Origin: Jackrogersella multiformis
Taxonomy: Eukaryota > Ascomycota > Sordariomycetes > Xylariales > Hypoxylaceae
Length of the DNA: 64,000 bases
Direction of reading: 5' to 3'
NCBI GenBank assembly: GCA_902806575.1
Contig: CADCXD010000001.1
Location: 744,001-808,000, forward strand
Shown: positions 10,451-22,659 of the stretch, in pieces
Layout: every line of letters begins with the position of its first letter
Position numbering within the stretch: position 1 is the first letter of the stretch
Notes under the pieces: generated by a model
Database searches by the model: none
The model's input: only the letters and a program-made list of their open reading frames with translations
What the model was told of the DNA's origin: nothing
Translations under genes and position numbers: made by a program

Positions 10451-11885
10451 TATCCACAAGTTTCAAAACAATGCTAACTGCTAAAACAAATGAAGCATGA
10501 ATGGAGGGAATACGCCGAGTTAAGAGTTAGAATGTTAGTATATGATTGAGTATACGGTGATTTGCTCACTCGTATAACATAATATCTATGCCAATTTAGT
10601 GAGAAGGATCGAAACTAACGAAGACTAGTATCGTGTATCTGGATCTGTGTTGGAACAATGTTATGTATAGTCCAACTGTTTGAAGCTTAGCTCAAAAATA
10701 GCCTAGCGCTATGCATCACTGTTATTCATTGCCCATCATTGCGGTGGTGGATGGCACAAGTTCTTTTATCCCATTGGAGGTGATCAAGATCTAGAGTTCT
10801 TAAGATATCCACGAACTCAGACCATTGGACCGGATACCATGTATACCGGTGAGAACTTGTGGGTACTCGCATTCCAAGACATTGTGAATACCACGTACCT
10901 TAGGTAGGTAGGTCACTACCTACCGACTCTAGGTATGTAGAATCTATCGTTTAACTTGGATTGTCGCTTGGTCTTGGTTTGTTGAGCTAACGTTACTGTT
11001 TTGAGTGCACCATATACATGTCTTACATCATGAAACCACGTCGAGATAATACCAACTTTCCCCATGATTTCTAGATGACACCAAAGGAAATACGGAATTT
11101 ATCGGGTGTATCATTGCGTACCACGACTGGACATTATAGACTCGATATTGTAGGCTCTAGTGGGTTTCGAAATTTTGTCGCGAAATAACGATGATATTAA
11201 TGCAGGAAACGGTAAAAGATGTTCGACATGATGCTCTTGATCAAATAGAAGAGTAACTTCACATTCAATTCCGCCGACATTCCGAACTCCATGACTTGGA
11301 TAGGTGTCAGAGACCTAAACTTCGTAGCCTCATGAAGTCACATTAGCGTCTTCATGTATAGTGACTATAGCTGAATTGGCGCTACTGAAACAAGATGAAG
11401 GTTGATGACGGCTGATGCCATTAGGTATTCAACGTTCAATGCTACGAATAAGATGAATGGTAGAGATTTTACTAAGCACATGCAGCTAAGAAAATAAATA
11501 TTTAGGGATCTATAATTAGTAAGCGCCATTATGTAATCTGTACCATCTAAGTGTCTTCACAGCTTCATTACATAATCATATCCGATAAGCCCCCACTCCA
11601 TCCGATAAGTGCATGCCCCGCCAAAAAAGTTATTATCATCATGGATCTGAGCATAGCTTCTACGAATTAATTATTTTATACCACCGCGGGGCATTCAACT
11701 CAGTCAAGATTAAAATAATTGTCAAAAATTAACAAAAAACCAAATATGACTTGACTCACATCCTTCTAAATCCAATTCTCATCGATAAAAGCTACCGAGG
11801 TAGATAGGTAAGCTAGCTACCTGCTAGCAAGCCAAACTCACCAACTCGAACATCCGTCTCCAACTGCGCAAAGCTGTCAGCAACC
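10451..11885. other. 1.4 kb intergenic region with a short inverted repeat
   Basis: 5' flank of the P450 gene and promoter side of the Rpc37 gene. It contains a GGTAGGTAG/CTACCTACC hairpin at about 10903-10925, a member of the CCTAGG/ACCTACC family seen across the window. No reading frame with coding character. Confidence 0.4.
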
Positions 11886-13349
11886 ATGTCGACAATGGAC
11901 ATCGACTCGAGCTCGTGGTCGAAGTCGCCGTTAGGAGCCGCCGACGCCAGCACCAACACCAGCACCAGCAACACCAACACCAACACCAACACCAACACCA
12001 ACACCGCCAGCAGTAACACCAACAACAACGACCCCGACGACCTCGACGACGACCCCATCGTCGCCAGCTACGACGTCTACACCAACGCGCCTCTCCCCGA
12101 CACCCGCAAGCTGCTGGTGCTGCAGCACCCCAACCGGCAGGGCCCGGTGCGCGAGCCCTACCGGCAGATCAGCGAGGTGCGGCTCAAGGCCAAGGCCGGC
12201 TTCGTCGAGGTCGACGTGCCCATGCGCCACGGCCAGCTCGACTACGACCGCGACAAGGGCCTGCGCTGGGGCAGCGCCCTCGCCCGCAGCGTCGCGGCCA
12301 AGAGCGGCGGCACCCACGGCCTCGCCGGCGGCTTCGGCGTCGGCGTGCCGAATCGAGGCGCCGCGGGGGGGGCCGGTCGCGGCGGGGCAGGAGGAGGAGG
12401 AGGTCGCCAGAACGATCTCGAGCGCGAGATCAGCATGCTGGACTGGAGCGAGGCCGTGCGCCAGGACAAGGTCCTCCGCACGCAGACCCTGGGCGGCCAG
12501 TTCGCCATCGAGAAGGAGACCAATTGCAGATGGATGGTGGGCGTGTTCAAAGGAGGTAAGCTGAGCCCAGCTGTCCCAGACCCCTGCTCTTGAAACATAC
12601 TACACACACAGTCGTAACTAACGAGTACTTATCCAGACCAACTCCACCTAACCCCCGCCACATCCCTCATCCACCTGCGCCCGCAGCTCCACCACCTCGA
12701 CGCCTTCGCAGAGCAAGAGCGTCTGAACCGGCCGCGCGAAGGCGGGCCGTCTTCCGGCGCAGCAGCAGCAGCAGGAGCAGGCAAAGAAGGGGGCAGCGCG
12801 GCGCCGCAGGGAGGCGCGGGCGCGGCCAAGGCGATCCACATGACGATCAAGAGCGCGGGGCAAGGCGACGGGCACGTAGCCGTGGACACGATGGTGGAGC
12901 GTCTGCGCAAGGTGCAGACGGAGAAGTGGGCCAGGCTCAAGTACGAGGACGAGGACAGCGACAAGGCCTGGAGCATGTTCACCGGCAGCCTCCTCTACGC
13001 CGGAGCCGCAGCCGGAGCCGCAGCGGAGGAAGACTCTAAAGAGGGCAAGGGCAAGAGCAGGGAGGTCAAGGAGGACGCGCCGCGGCGGTACGACGCGCAG
13101 TGGGCCGAGGACGACTTCCTGCGCGCCGTCAGCGGGCTCAGGGATAACCAGGAGGGCGGCGGGAAGCTGCCGGGCGACGACGACGAGGTCGAGGTCAAAG
13201 CCGAGGTCATCAACCAGGGCCCCGTGCAAGCCGCGAAGAGAGCCGGGCCCGCTAAGGGGAAGGGCAAAACTGCTGCTGCTACTGCGCCGGCCGCCGCTTC
13301 AACCGCTAAGAAGGGCGTAAGGGGCAAATCGGTCGCCTTCAAGGAATAG
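11886..13349 (+). CDS. RPC37: RNA polymerase III subunit Rpc37/RPC5
   Basis: Subunit of the Rpc37-Rpc53 TFIIF-like subcomplex of RNA polymerase III, needed for termination and reinitiation on tRNA and 5S genes; nuclear. Exons 11886-12555 and 12637-13349 give 460 residues. Family features: an acidic start of the conserved part (DDLDDDPIVASYDVY, about residues 46-60), LLVLQHPNRQGPVREPY, a long FVEVDVPM strand, LGGQ, and VGVFKGDQLHLTPATSLIHLRPQ spanning the intron, which corresponds to the family's LHLTP-type segment. The N-terminus holds a Thr/Asn/Ser repeat from an ACCAAC microsatellite and the middle a Gly-rich linker. The C-terminal third is acidic and Lys/Ala-rich and probably disordered. 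GC content is much higher than in the surrounding spacer. Assignment rests on motif recall, not a search. Confidence 0.8.
11948..12010 (+). repeat. in-frame ACCAAC/ACCAGC microsatellite in RPC37
   Basis: Tandem 6-bp units encode alternating Thr and Asn/Ser in the disordered N-terminus. Because the unit is a multiple of three, copy-number change would not shift the frame. Confidence 0.8.
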
Positions 13350-14032
13350 AAAAAAGGGGCTTAATTAACGTGTAAGGGGTACGAGGTATTGCATGGCTCG
13401 GCGTTCTCAGGTGCTCTTCTGGCAGGCACACTTTGTAGTTCATACGGATATAATCATCATTGAAGTGTTATCCGCAATTACAAATGATTAATCCCATCTG
13501 CCTTATTACCTTCTTAGGAGTTATGATAATTTATGACAATATGCAAAACGAGAGTGTCACAACATGAGTCAAGTTAATTATCATCACGGTGTAAAACATC
13601 GACCGCAAGTGCCTCGTCTTCATGTTAATAAGCTAAGCAACTGTACCTAGACAGACTAGCTATAGTAGTACAGGACCATCGGTCACGAACTCAGCTCTTT
13701 TCATCTTCCACGCCTCCTTCCGCCTGTCGAATACGGGTATCATGTGAACTCGTGAGGATTCTGATAAATTCCACCGGTTTTCTTTCACCCGTAATCGGAG
13801 TGCTAGGCTCTCTGTATTCCGCCCAAGGACCTTTGCAAAGTTTTCCTTGAGGGCTAGATGTATACTTACATCAAATAGAGCTGATCAGCACATCCATGGG
13901 AGCATCCAATACCTGCTTCTATCCCTCAGCTAAACAGGCTACTCATGAGATTGGACGAAACAGCAATATACTGAGCTGTTCGTCACACTATGTATGTATC
14001 TTAATTCCAATATTGCTCTTGTCGTTCAAGAC
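13350..14032. other. convergent intergenic spacer, nothing seen
   Basis: 3' flanks of the converging Rpc37 and Pat1 genes. Short open frames reading into 13.9-14.2 kb on the plus strand are antisense to the Pat1 last exon and show no domain. Confidence 0.4.
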
Positions 14033-16676
14033 CTACTCCAACAATTCGACGTCGAGACCGATAGATCGCATGAACAAGTTGACATTGTCCAGGCGCTTCT
14101 TTGCCATATCTGGCGGAAGAGTCTTAGAAAGGCTGTGGGTATCCATGACGCGGTCCTTCACGGCAAGGACCAGGCGCTGCTGCTCTTCTAGACTGGCTCC
14201 GATGCCGATGGCAGCCAGGAACTGCCATACGTAAATATCCTCTCCGGACGCTACTGTTCCAGGGAATATATGGGGGAGCGTGGGTTCCAACGCGTTGAAG
14301 AACAAGTTGAAGGCGGTCACCCTAAATCATATTAGCTACTAGACTTCTTATAATCATCAATATAATAGGTACTCACCATTGCTGCCATGTTTGCTCGGTC
14401 GCTTGTCCAGCCTGCTTAGCGAGCTCAGCGCGACTAAGTATCATAGTCAACATCGAGACGCCGATGCGGGTTCGAGCAACAAGATCCACGTTCAGGTTCT
14501 GGGTTATCAACCCGAGGACACCAGTGACAATATGGAGTTCCGATTTGCCTAGCAGATGGAGAAGGCTCGGCATGACTGTCACGATGAAGAGCTCAATACT
14601 CTCGCGAGCAGCTGCGTTGATGTTGATAGGTTCCCCGGTCTGCACTTGGGCACCGCGGACCACGTCGAGTTGATCAAGGTGGATGACAATGAGAGTCAGA
14701 ATAGTTGTTTGCTGTTCAAGACTGAGAAAGTTGAAGACACGGCTAATGGCTTTCTTGCCCTTGGGATAAGATAGAAAGGCGATGAAAGGGTGCACCGTCG
14801 TCGCGCCTATAGGCTCGTGCACTTTGAGCTCATTCCAAAGCTGTTCGTTCAACTGTTGCAACTGTACTTGCAACTCACCACGTTGCTCAAAATCTGGATC
14901 CGGATTACCATTCGAAGGAGGTGGAGGCATGTTGCGGTCTAAATCCTCCATCTTCATCAAGGTCAGATAGACCTTCTCAATATTGCGCAGCGTCTCCTTC
15001 GAGTCGGTACCGTTCGCCATCGGATGCGCACGATGACCGGTACCAGGTCGATTGGCCTCGGCACCGCTTTCAGTGCGCTTAATATTCAACAAAGGCTTAG
15101 GCGTCTTAGCATTGCTGAACGAGATCTTTCCCAGACTACCTTCGATGACTAGCTGCTTGTTCTTGGGTTTATTCTTGGCGGCCTCGACAGCGCGCTGAAC
15201 CTGTTGCTCCATACGTTGCATATGATTCTCCGGTCCTCGTCCCTGACGCCTCATGCCTCCATGGCGAGAACCAGTCTGGAAAAGGTACGTCTGCGCGAAA
15301 TTATTCAACGGCTGGTTAGGATTTGGCCGCTGGCTTGCTCGTAAAGAGCTCAGAACTTGGTAGTAGAAATCTTCCTGAAGGGCAGCATCGGTTCCGTGTT
15401 CGCTGGGGTCACCGGTGGCCGAAACGAGCTGTTGAAGCTGAATCCTAGTAATGAAACTCTTATCCTGAGGTGTCATCAGACCATTATCCTTCGACAGGAC
15501 ATGGATCTTGTGGTTTCGCTTAGCTCGTCTCGCCTCCGCCTCGAGGAAGGCCGCCTTTTCTTGTTCGGACAAGTGCGAGAGATGAGGCGGATTCGCGCTA
15601 GGTTGGGGCTGGGCCTGAGGCTGGCGACCAAAGGAGTTTTGCGATCGATGAGTTGGATGTGTTGGGACGCTCATTCTACTAGCCTCGCCTGGTAGGCGAT
15701 TGGGATTCTGTAGTATCTGCGTTGGGAATCCCATGGGAGGCGGCTGTGGCTGTTGCGGTAAAGGACTAGGCACGCCAGGCCCGCCAGGAGGAGCATTCTT
15801 TGAGGAAGGACGCTGCAAGATTGCAATGGGGTGGCCATGACTTACTCCCTGGGCAGTCGGGTAGTTATCGGTAGGGTAAAAGCTCTGAAGTTGACGGTAA
15901 TCTCCCGACTCTTGACGAGGATAATGAGCGTGCTGGAATGATAGCTGAGGGTCGAGAGCAGGCTGCGGCTGTAGTTGTGGCTGCTGTTGCGGCTGTTGTT
16001 GCGGCTGCTGTGTTGGAGTAGGAACCTTCGCCTGAGCTCGCATTGCGGCTTCGACCTCCTCCAGACTCATTATCTTTCGGCCTGCTGGCGCCGCCGTCGG
16101 CTGGGGTTGAGGTTGGGCCATTGGTGGACCAATAGGTCGTTTCGGCTGAACCCCCCATATTGAAGCGTCAACTTGAAGGTCTGAGACCAGTTCGGGCTCC
16201 TTGTACTTCTCGTAACCGCTTCTGACGGGTTTGGGTGCGGATTGGTACGTAGCTGGTTGGTACGTGGCGGGTTGGTACGAGGCCGGTTGGTACAAGGCCT
16301 GTTGGTATGAGTATCCCGAACCGTAGTGTTGCTGTGCCGAGGCAACCTGAGTTGATTTCGGAATGGGCTGCTGACGGCTGAAGCGCTGATGCTCTTCTTC
16401 GATGGCATTCGCGACTTTGGCAGTTTGACCAAAGAAATCGAAATCTTTGCCAACTGGCGCATGTGACACGACACCAGAGCTACCGCCGAAAGTATCATCA
16501 TTGAAAGCGTCATCTGTCTCATCCAACTGATCGCCCAAGCCATCATAGGTATCATCAAAATCTAGAGCTTCGTCGATATCATCGGTGTTTCGCGAAAGGT
16601 CGGCAAAGGGATCGTGGGACTGGCCGAAGCCAGGAGCTGCCATATCATGGCGCGAAGAGCCCGGGTTGAAAGACAT
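14033..16676 (-). CDS. PAT1: Pat1, mRNA decapping activator
   Basis: P-body protein linking deadenylated mRNA, the Lsm1-7 ring and the Dcp1-Dcp2 decapping enzyme. Exons in coding order 16676-14377 and 14321-14033; 862 residues. The N-terminal acidic segment (about 25-65, including DEALDFDDTYDGLGDQLDETDDAFNDDTFGG) matches ascomycete Pat1. The middle is a Gln/Pro/Tyr-rich low-complexity region (about 90-350), with a repeat of QPATYQ/QPASYQ units near residue 130. The EKAAFLEAEARRAKRNHKIH and FYYQVLSSLRA blocks and the C-terminal alpha-helical repeat region (from about 560, LLNIKRTES, EQLWNELKVHEP, HPFIAFLSYPKGKKAISRVF) are the conserved Pat1 core. The usual MSFFGF start is not seen; the first residues are MSFNPGSS. 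A 5' UTR intron is likely upstream (separate entry). Confidence 0.92.
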
Positions 16677-16763
16677 AGCTGATGCAATCTTTGCTTTGCA
16701 ATGTCCGTGAATATTGCAACTTCGCAGGACGGTTTAATCGATTTCCGGTTGAAGAGAAAGAAA

Positions 16764-17101
16764 CTGAAAAACAAGTCAGCACAGAGTAGTAGAGGTGATT
16801 TATAAAATCTGCTGGAGAAGAAGGCGAAAGAATGTCGAATAGGTTAAGATGCGAGAATGAGGGAAGATAAGTACATAGTTAAAAATCTTGGGTTACAAGG
16901 CGCATAAACAAAACGTAGAGAGCTTTGTAGGTAGTGGAGCTTTTAGTACCTACCTTGGGTAGGGTTGAAGGCGCAAAAATGAATTAGGTGTGGGATGTCA
17001 AAAAAAGTGTTCGGAGAAAGAAAGATAGGTAATAATGATAAAAATAAAAAAAGATGAAAGTGTTGTGCGATAGAGTAGAGAGAGAGACGATAATTACTTA
17101 C
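16764..17101 (-). other. probable 5' UTR intron of PAT1
   Basis: On the minus strand a GTAAGT donor begins at 17101 and a CTGAC branch plus a TTTTTCAG acceptor ends at 16764, 88 bases before the PAT1 ATG. Length 338 nt. No ATG-initiated frame reads through it, so it would lie in the leader. Confidence 0.4.
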
Positions 17102-17602
17102 CCGTAGCTAAGAGAACTGAAAGCCTTGGTAGATTACGAAGGAAAAGGCTGGCTGGACCATGATGCGGAAGTGAAGTACCTAAGGTAGGGTGAAGATGGA
17201 GGGGCGATAGGTCGAGATCCGATTTCCGATAGAAAAATATTCATATAAATATTATTCCGTACGTACTGTAGGTAAATAAACCATGAACCACCTGGGTAGT
17301 GTTTTGGCGGGAGGAGCGGGGAACTCACGATAAACCTCCCAACTTTTTAGAATCCAATATAAAAAAAGGTGTTTAGGGATAAAAAGAATTGACACTGAAA
17401 ATGACTTGATCGAAAAAGAAAGAAAGAAAACGTCATCAACTTTGTCGAGATGATTGACAGACAATCTAGACGACGACGAAGTATTCAACAGTGATTTGGT
17501 GGAATTGAAAGTATGGGTTAGCAGCTAAAGAATTATTGGGCCAATCAATTAGGTCGGCACAAAGGTGGGAGCGCGGCCCTACTGTTAATACGGTTCCGAC
17601 CC

Positions 17603-17707
17603 CACGTGACTATATACAAGGATACATAGGTATATAGGTACATATTCACCAGGTTCAAGGTCCAGATCCTTACAAAGTATCAGGGGTGTCTATACGATAG
17701 TCACGTG
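17603..17707. promoter_or_regulatory. two CACGTG E-boxes 99 bp apart
   Basis: CACGTG at 17603-17608 and at 17702-17707, between divergent PAT1 and KRE2-type genes. Fungal bHLH factors of the Cbf1 class bind this core. Function is not shown. Confidence 0.25.
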
Positions 17708-19467
17708 CCTTACATTAGGTAAGAATAATACATAGTAAAAGAATTTAGCTTCTATGGAATATGGTTAGTAAGGTACCTACCAAATACTTCTAATTTAACC
17801 GACCTTCACACCTTTCACACGACGGTTCTAGAACTGAAACAGCTCTTAATTGATATACCTACCAAGTATCTGATCTGACCACACACGTCTTGAGAGAAAG
17901 TAGTTTCTCACAATGGATATATTCTTAGAGGACCTCACCTCGTTTTTCAATGCCTACGTACCTACTACGTAGTGAAGTACGTCAGCATTAGCTTTCAGAC
18001 GGCTCCATCGGATGAACGATAGGTCGAGAAGCATTTGAAGATTTCTATGATATAATATTAGATATCAGATTATATGTTGGCAGAATATACATCTGAACTG
18101 TAAGACCAACACTACAATATATACAGACGTAGATCGAATGTCCATGTCCATGTCCAAGTCCAGGTCCAATAGACAAAAGATGTACATGTAAAGATGTAGG
18201 AGACATGTCATGTACCGGTATACAGATCTACAAGCTAGGCCAAGCGATATGACTACGGAAAACTGCATCAGGATCAGCGTTTCGAGCAAACTGGATAGGC
18301 GGATAGGCAGATAGGCTACTCAAGACGTTAAGATGTTGAGACATTCTGCCCAAAACATATCACTGGAAGCGGAATCATATATGCCTCTAAACTGTACATA
18401 GAAACCAATGCAAATTATTAAGTATACCCAGGTACCTAGGTGTATATAGCCTATAGGTACCTCCTAATCTTGACATGTTACAAGTCACAACTTACAGGTT
18501 AGGCAGGTACAACGTAACTACACTAGTGTAGTGTAGCGTGCTAAATCATGTGATAAACCAGCACACTACGAACAGCAGGCGCGAATCGATAAGGAGATCA
18601 AAACCTTAGTAACGGATTCAGGGCGGACTGGGCGGACAGGTACAACCCCGGTACAGCTTGCCAAGGCTAGGGAAGCTCATACGAAAGGGTCCCACAGGCC
18701 TAGATGCACCTAATATCATAAAAGGTGGGGAAGGATAAAGGGTACAAGGTACGAATTGTACAAAGCAGGGGAGGAACAGTTGAAGTTCCAGGGTTGGCAT
18801 TGCCCACCATTGACCACATTGACACTGACGCGTCGATCTTTTCGTCGAAATTTTAATCCATTAACCCCGGTTTTATTTTATTTTCTTAACCATTTCGAAT
18901 TCAAACCACTTGCACCCTGCAAATGCTAGTAGCCATTGTGTACTAGGTACTACCTACTATGTACAGCCCTGTAACTATACCTAACCCCTAATCCACTTCG
19001 ACTCTTCGCTTTTACTCTATTACTTCGTATTCACATCCTTAGGTATCTACACTACTTTACTTGACTTGACTTGACTAGCAACACTATTCTAACATATTGT
19101 GTTGTTGTTCTTTTTTTCTTTTTCTTACCCCTTATTTCTTCTATCCTTCTATCCTTCTACCCTTCTATCATTCTCGCACTCATTTGACTCCTTCAAGTCG
19201 AAATATCGAATTATCGAAATCTCGGCCTATGTATGCTGTATGCTGTATGCGAAGTCGAGTCAGCTACAATTGAGACTCCGGTGATGACCTAATGACCTCC
19301 TTTGTTTCTTGCAACAATAGGCAAAGAAAGTTTTCCCCCCTGGAGGTTTCCGCCATCTTTCCCGCCGGCGAGACCTTTCTAACCCTAACCCCATAATCTT
19401 CTACGCATCTTCTACAACCAAAAATATCTACCGACGGTGAAAGACCCGTCAATTCGATTTGGACACC

Positions 19468-21012
19468 ATGGCCGCCGGCAGCGCGCGCATTGTGAGATAT
19501 ATTCTCTTCGCCGTCTTCGTAAGTCATCCCCACTCTTTCGCGCGAAGTATACCTCAGTAGGTAGATAGTCAAATATAGGTCGCTAATAGCAATCGCAATA
19601 TCTACAGTTTATCGCAGTCCTTTATTTTGTATCGCATTCTTCATATGATGGAGTACCACAGCTGAAGCCCTCGTCATTCGGAGTCGGTAAGGATCCCTCA
19701 TCCTCGAAGCCCGAAAAACTACCAGTCGATGTGGGTGGAGTGTCTCCCAGTACTTGGGGGAGCAAGTCCGATGACTCGACAAAAATCACGCCAGGCTCTA
19801 CCAAAGGCTCTTCGTCGAAGCCGGTCACGGGAACTCCAAAACAATTCGAGGACCTTGCTGAGGCGCCAATGGCCTTGACACCATCGGATCAAGGATGGGA
19901 CGAGCTTCTGGGAACTGCTCCTGGCCCTCGCATGAACGCTACCTTCGTCAGTCTCGCCCGCAATAGCGACGTGTGGGAGATTGCTCGCTCTATTCGTCAA
20001 GTCGAGGATCGCTTCAACCGCCGATTTAACTATGACTGGGTCTTCCTGAACGACAAGCCCTTCGATGCTACTTTCAAGAAAGTAACCAGCTCTCTCGTTT
20101 CCGGAAAAACATTCTATGGCGAGATTCCCCGCGAGCATTGGTCTTTCCCTGATCACATCGATCAAGATAAGGCGCGCAAGGTTCGCGAGGATATGGCCCA
20201 GCGCAAGATTATCTACGGCGACTCCGTTAGTTACCGACACATGTGCCGTTTCGAGTCCGGCTTTTTCTTCCGTCAGCCTCTCATGCTGAACTACGAATGG
20301 TACTGGAGAGTCGAACCCAGCATCGAACTTTTCTGCGATGTTCACTATGATCCCTTCCGTTTCATGGCCGAGAACAAGAAGAAGTATAGTTTCGTGCTCA
20401 GTCTGTACGAATACGTCGAGACCATCCCTACTCTCTGGGACAGCGTAAAGAAGTTCATGAAGAATTATCCCGAGCACATTGCCGAGGGTAACTCTATGGG
20501 TTTTCTAAGTGATGACGGCGGTGATACATACAACCACTGCCATTTCGTAAGTAGCATGGGTATCAACTAGTAATTACAGCTCAGCTAACCTGTTTGTAGT
20601 GGTCCAACTTTGAGGTCGGTAACCTTGACTGGCTACGATCCAAAGCCTATGTCGACTTCTTCGAGTCCCTCGACATGGATGGCGGCTTCTTCTATGAGCG
20701 ATGGGGAGATGCTCCGGTTCATTCTATCGCCGCCGCCCTCTTGTTAAAGAAGGAGGAGCTCCATTTCTTTAACGACATCGCATACTATCATGTTCCCTTT
20801 ACACACTGTCCAACTGGCGAGAAGACTCGATTGGATCTTCGCTGCCACTGTAACCCGAAAGACAACTTTGACTGGAAGGGTTATTCCTGTATGTACCCCG
20901 ACATAATCTTTTCCGAGACTAGTTTTATACTAACATACTTGTAGGCACTGCGAGATACTTTGATATCAACGGGCTAGAGAAGCCGCAAGGTTATGAAAAC
21001 CAACAGGATTAG
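19468..21012 (+). CDS. alpha-1,2-mannosyltransferase, Kre2/Mnt1 family (GT15)
   Basis: Golgi type II membrane glycosyltransferase that adds alpha-1,2-mannose to O- and N-linked glycans of cell-wall proteins, using GDP-mannose. Exons 19468-19518, 19608-20546, 20600-20888 and 20945-21012; 448 residues. Short cytosolic tail, a single signal-anchor helix (about 9-28, spanning intron 1), a Ser/Lys/Pro stem to about residue 105, then the catalytic domain: [66 protein letters not shown], and CHFWSNFEV with the conserved Glu implicated in catalysis in this family. The GDYNHCHF equivalent is DTYNHCHF, directly before intron 3. The family's C-terminal [18 protein letters not shown] cysteine block is present. 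Which KTR paralogue it is cannot be told here. Confidence 0.95.
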
Positions 21013-21355
21013 ATAAAAAGAAATCAGGCGAAAAACAATTCTTGTAAAGTAGACATTAATCATTCCTTAATGATGGTCTAACATAACGCATCACCAATGG
21101 GGTATTGACCGGGGCAAAGGGGGGTGGCGTCCATGGATTCATTAATTCAATGATGTTGTCGATTTTTTTATTTCATCTGTAGATACATGTTTACGGTGGT
21201 ATCATCTGAAATAGAAATGCTACTGTTGTTTTAAATCACATTTGTGTATATGTACAGTTCGTGCCCGATGCCTCCTGAATTATGTATTGGCTCGGGACCA
21301 TTGGGACCCCGTCGTAAAGGCCAAACACGATACCAAAGCTTTGATGTCCACCACT
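21013..21355. other. convergent intergenic spacer, nothing seen
   Basis: 3' flanks of the mannosyltransferase and uS12m genes. It contains T-rich runs at 21160-21180; no gene. Confidence 0.4.
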
Positions 21356-22066
21356 CTACGTGCCTACTGATGCCTTCTTCGGTTTCTTCGTTCCGTATTT
21401 ACTTCGACTCGACTTGCGATTACCGACACCGGCCTATATCATCAACCTGCCGTTAGCAAAAGCATCTTCTCAACACGTTCCTCCATTCCCTTCTATTCCC
21501 AACCAACCAACCCAACCCGCACAGAAATCAGAGCCGGGGATGGACGTACCAAATCCAGAGCGCCGCGAACCAGGTGGTAGCGGACGCCGGGGCAGTCCTG
21601 GGCGCGGCCGCCGCGGACGAGGACGACGGAGTGCTGCTGGATGTTGTGGCCCTCGCCGGGGATGTAGCCGGTGATCATGCGGCCGCTGGACAGGCGGATA
21701 CGCGCGGTCTTGCGCTCGCCCGAGTTCGGCTTCTTGGGCCGCGTGATCCCGACCTTCAGGCACACGCCCTTCTGCTGCGGGCAGTGCACGTCCGACAGCG
21801 CCGGCGAGATCGCGTGGCGCGCGCGCTGCGGCTTGCGGCAGCCCTGGGGGGTGGTTAGCGTGGGCGCGATGCGATGCGATGGGAAAGGAGGGAGACGGGG
21901 CTGAGGGAAACGAGAGGAGGCGTACTCGTAGGACTTGGTTCAGAGTCGCGGCCGGTGAGGGCGTCGTCGAGAAGGCCCGCGTGGGCAGTTGCGGAAGGGC
22001 TGAAGGTATCGCGGTTGGTCGCCTGGCCAGGGACGACCAGACAGATCTTAATAACGGCGCAGACAT
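21356..22066 (-). CDS. MRPS12: mitochondrial ribosomal protein uS12m
   Basis: Small-subunit mitoribosomal protein at the decoding centre, nuclear-encoded and imported. Exons in coding order 22066-21926, 21843-21550, 21433-21356; 170 residues. Residues 1-45 are an Arg/Ser/Ala-rich presequence ([19 protein letters not shown]). The S12 body follows: [15 protein letters not shown], the [23 protein letters not shown] block, [18 protein letters not shown] (the conserved loop near the decoding site), [22 protein letters not shown] and, in the last exon, [19 protein letters not shown]. Intron 2 has two nearby acceptors; only the distal TAG restores this conserved C-terminus. Divergent from the acyl-CoA dehydrogenase across 0.6 kb. 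Confidence 0.96.
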
Positions 22067-22659
22067 AACGAGAACGAATGGTTGTCCTCGTCTGCTGTGT
22101 TTGAAGACCCGGCTAATTCAATTGATATACTTAGGTACGGGAGCTTCAATTGCAATTGACGACATGGAGATTCGAAAATTCCATGTCAGGTGACATCGGC
22201 CCGGCCACATCCAGCTCCGTTCCTCGTTGCTCTGCGAAGGATGTACCTATGTACCGGACCTACCCTTTCACGCTTTGAATTAAAGGTCAAGATTCACATG
22301 TGATTCGCTCTTTCGCAGCCCCGGATGTTTCGTTCAGCTGATCGACGTCAGTGCTCCTCCCCAATTCCAATAGCTTTTATATCCGCGCAGCCACGGCCCA
22401 CGGGGGCTTATGGCTATCCTCGGGCTGCCTCGGCAAGAAACAGACCTACCTAAGGAAAGAGATACCTACCTACCTAGGTCACCTGCCCGCTCGCGCTCGG
22501 CGGTCTACAACTAAAGAGAAACATGTTCAAATCCGGGGAATGTTGAAACGGAAACACTAACACATTATTATCTTATTTTCTTCCTTTTTGTGTATGAGTG
22601 TTTTGCCTCTTTTGCATACGAGTTCTGTAATTACCAATCACTACCTAGGTACTTATACT
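22067..22659. promoter_or_regulatory. shared promoter region of two mitochondrial-protein genes
   Basis: 593 bp separates divergent starts of uS12m and acyl-CoA dehydrogenase, both imported into mitochondria. It contains an ACCTACCTACCTAGGT motif near 22466-22481 and a CT-rich stretch before 22600. Specific sites are not assigned. Confidence 0.35.

Larger units (their letters stand above)
16677..19467. other. 2.8 kb divergent region between Pat1 and the mannosyltransferase
   Basis: It holds the Pat1 leader, a TGTCCA-type tandem stretch at about 18139-18170, two CACGTG boxes, and pyrimidine-rich DNA before the mannosyltransferase start (19090-19180), typical of fungal core promoters. No coding frame is supported. 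Confidence 0.4.

Noticed and set aside
11931..12317. Val/Gly-rich minus-strand open frame
   Set aside because: Produced by the ACCAAC microsatellite and GC-rich RPC37 exon.
19381..19391. CTAACCCTAACCCC, telomere-like repeat
   Set aside because: Only about two units, in the leader of the mannosyltransferase gene; too short to be telomeric.
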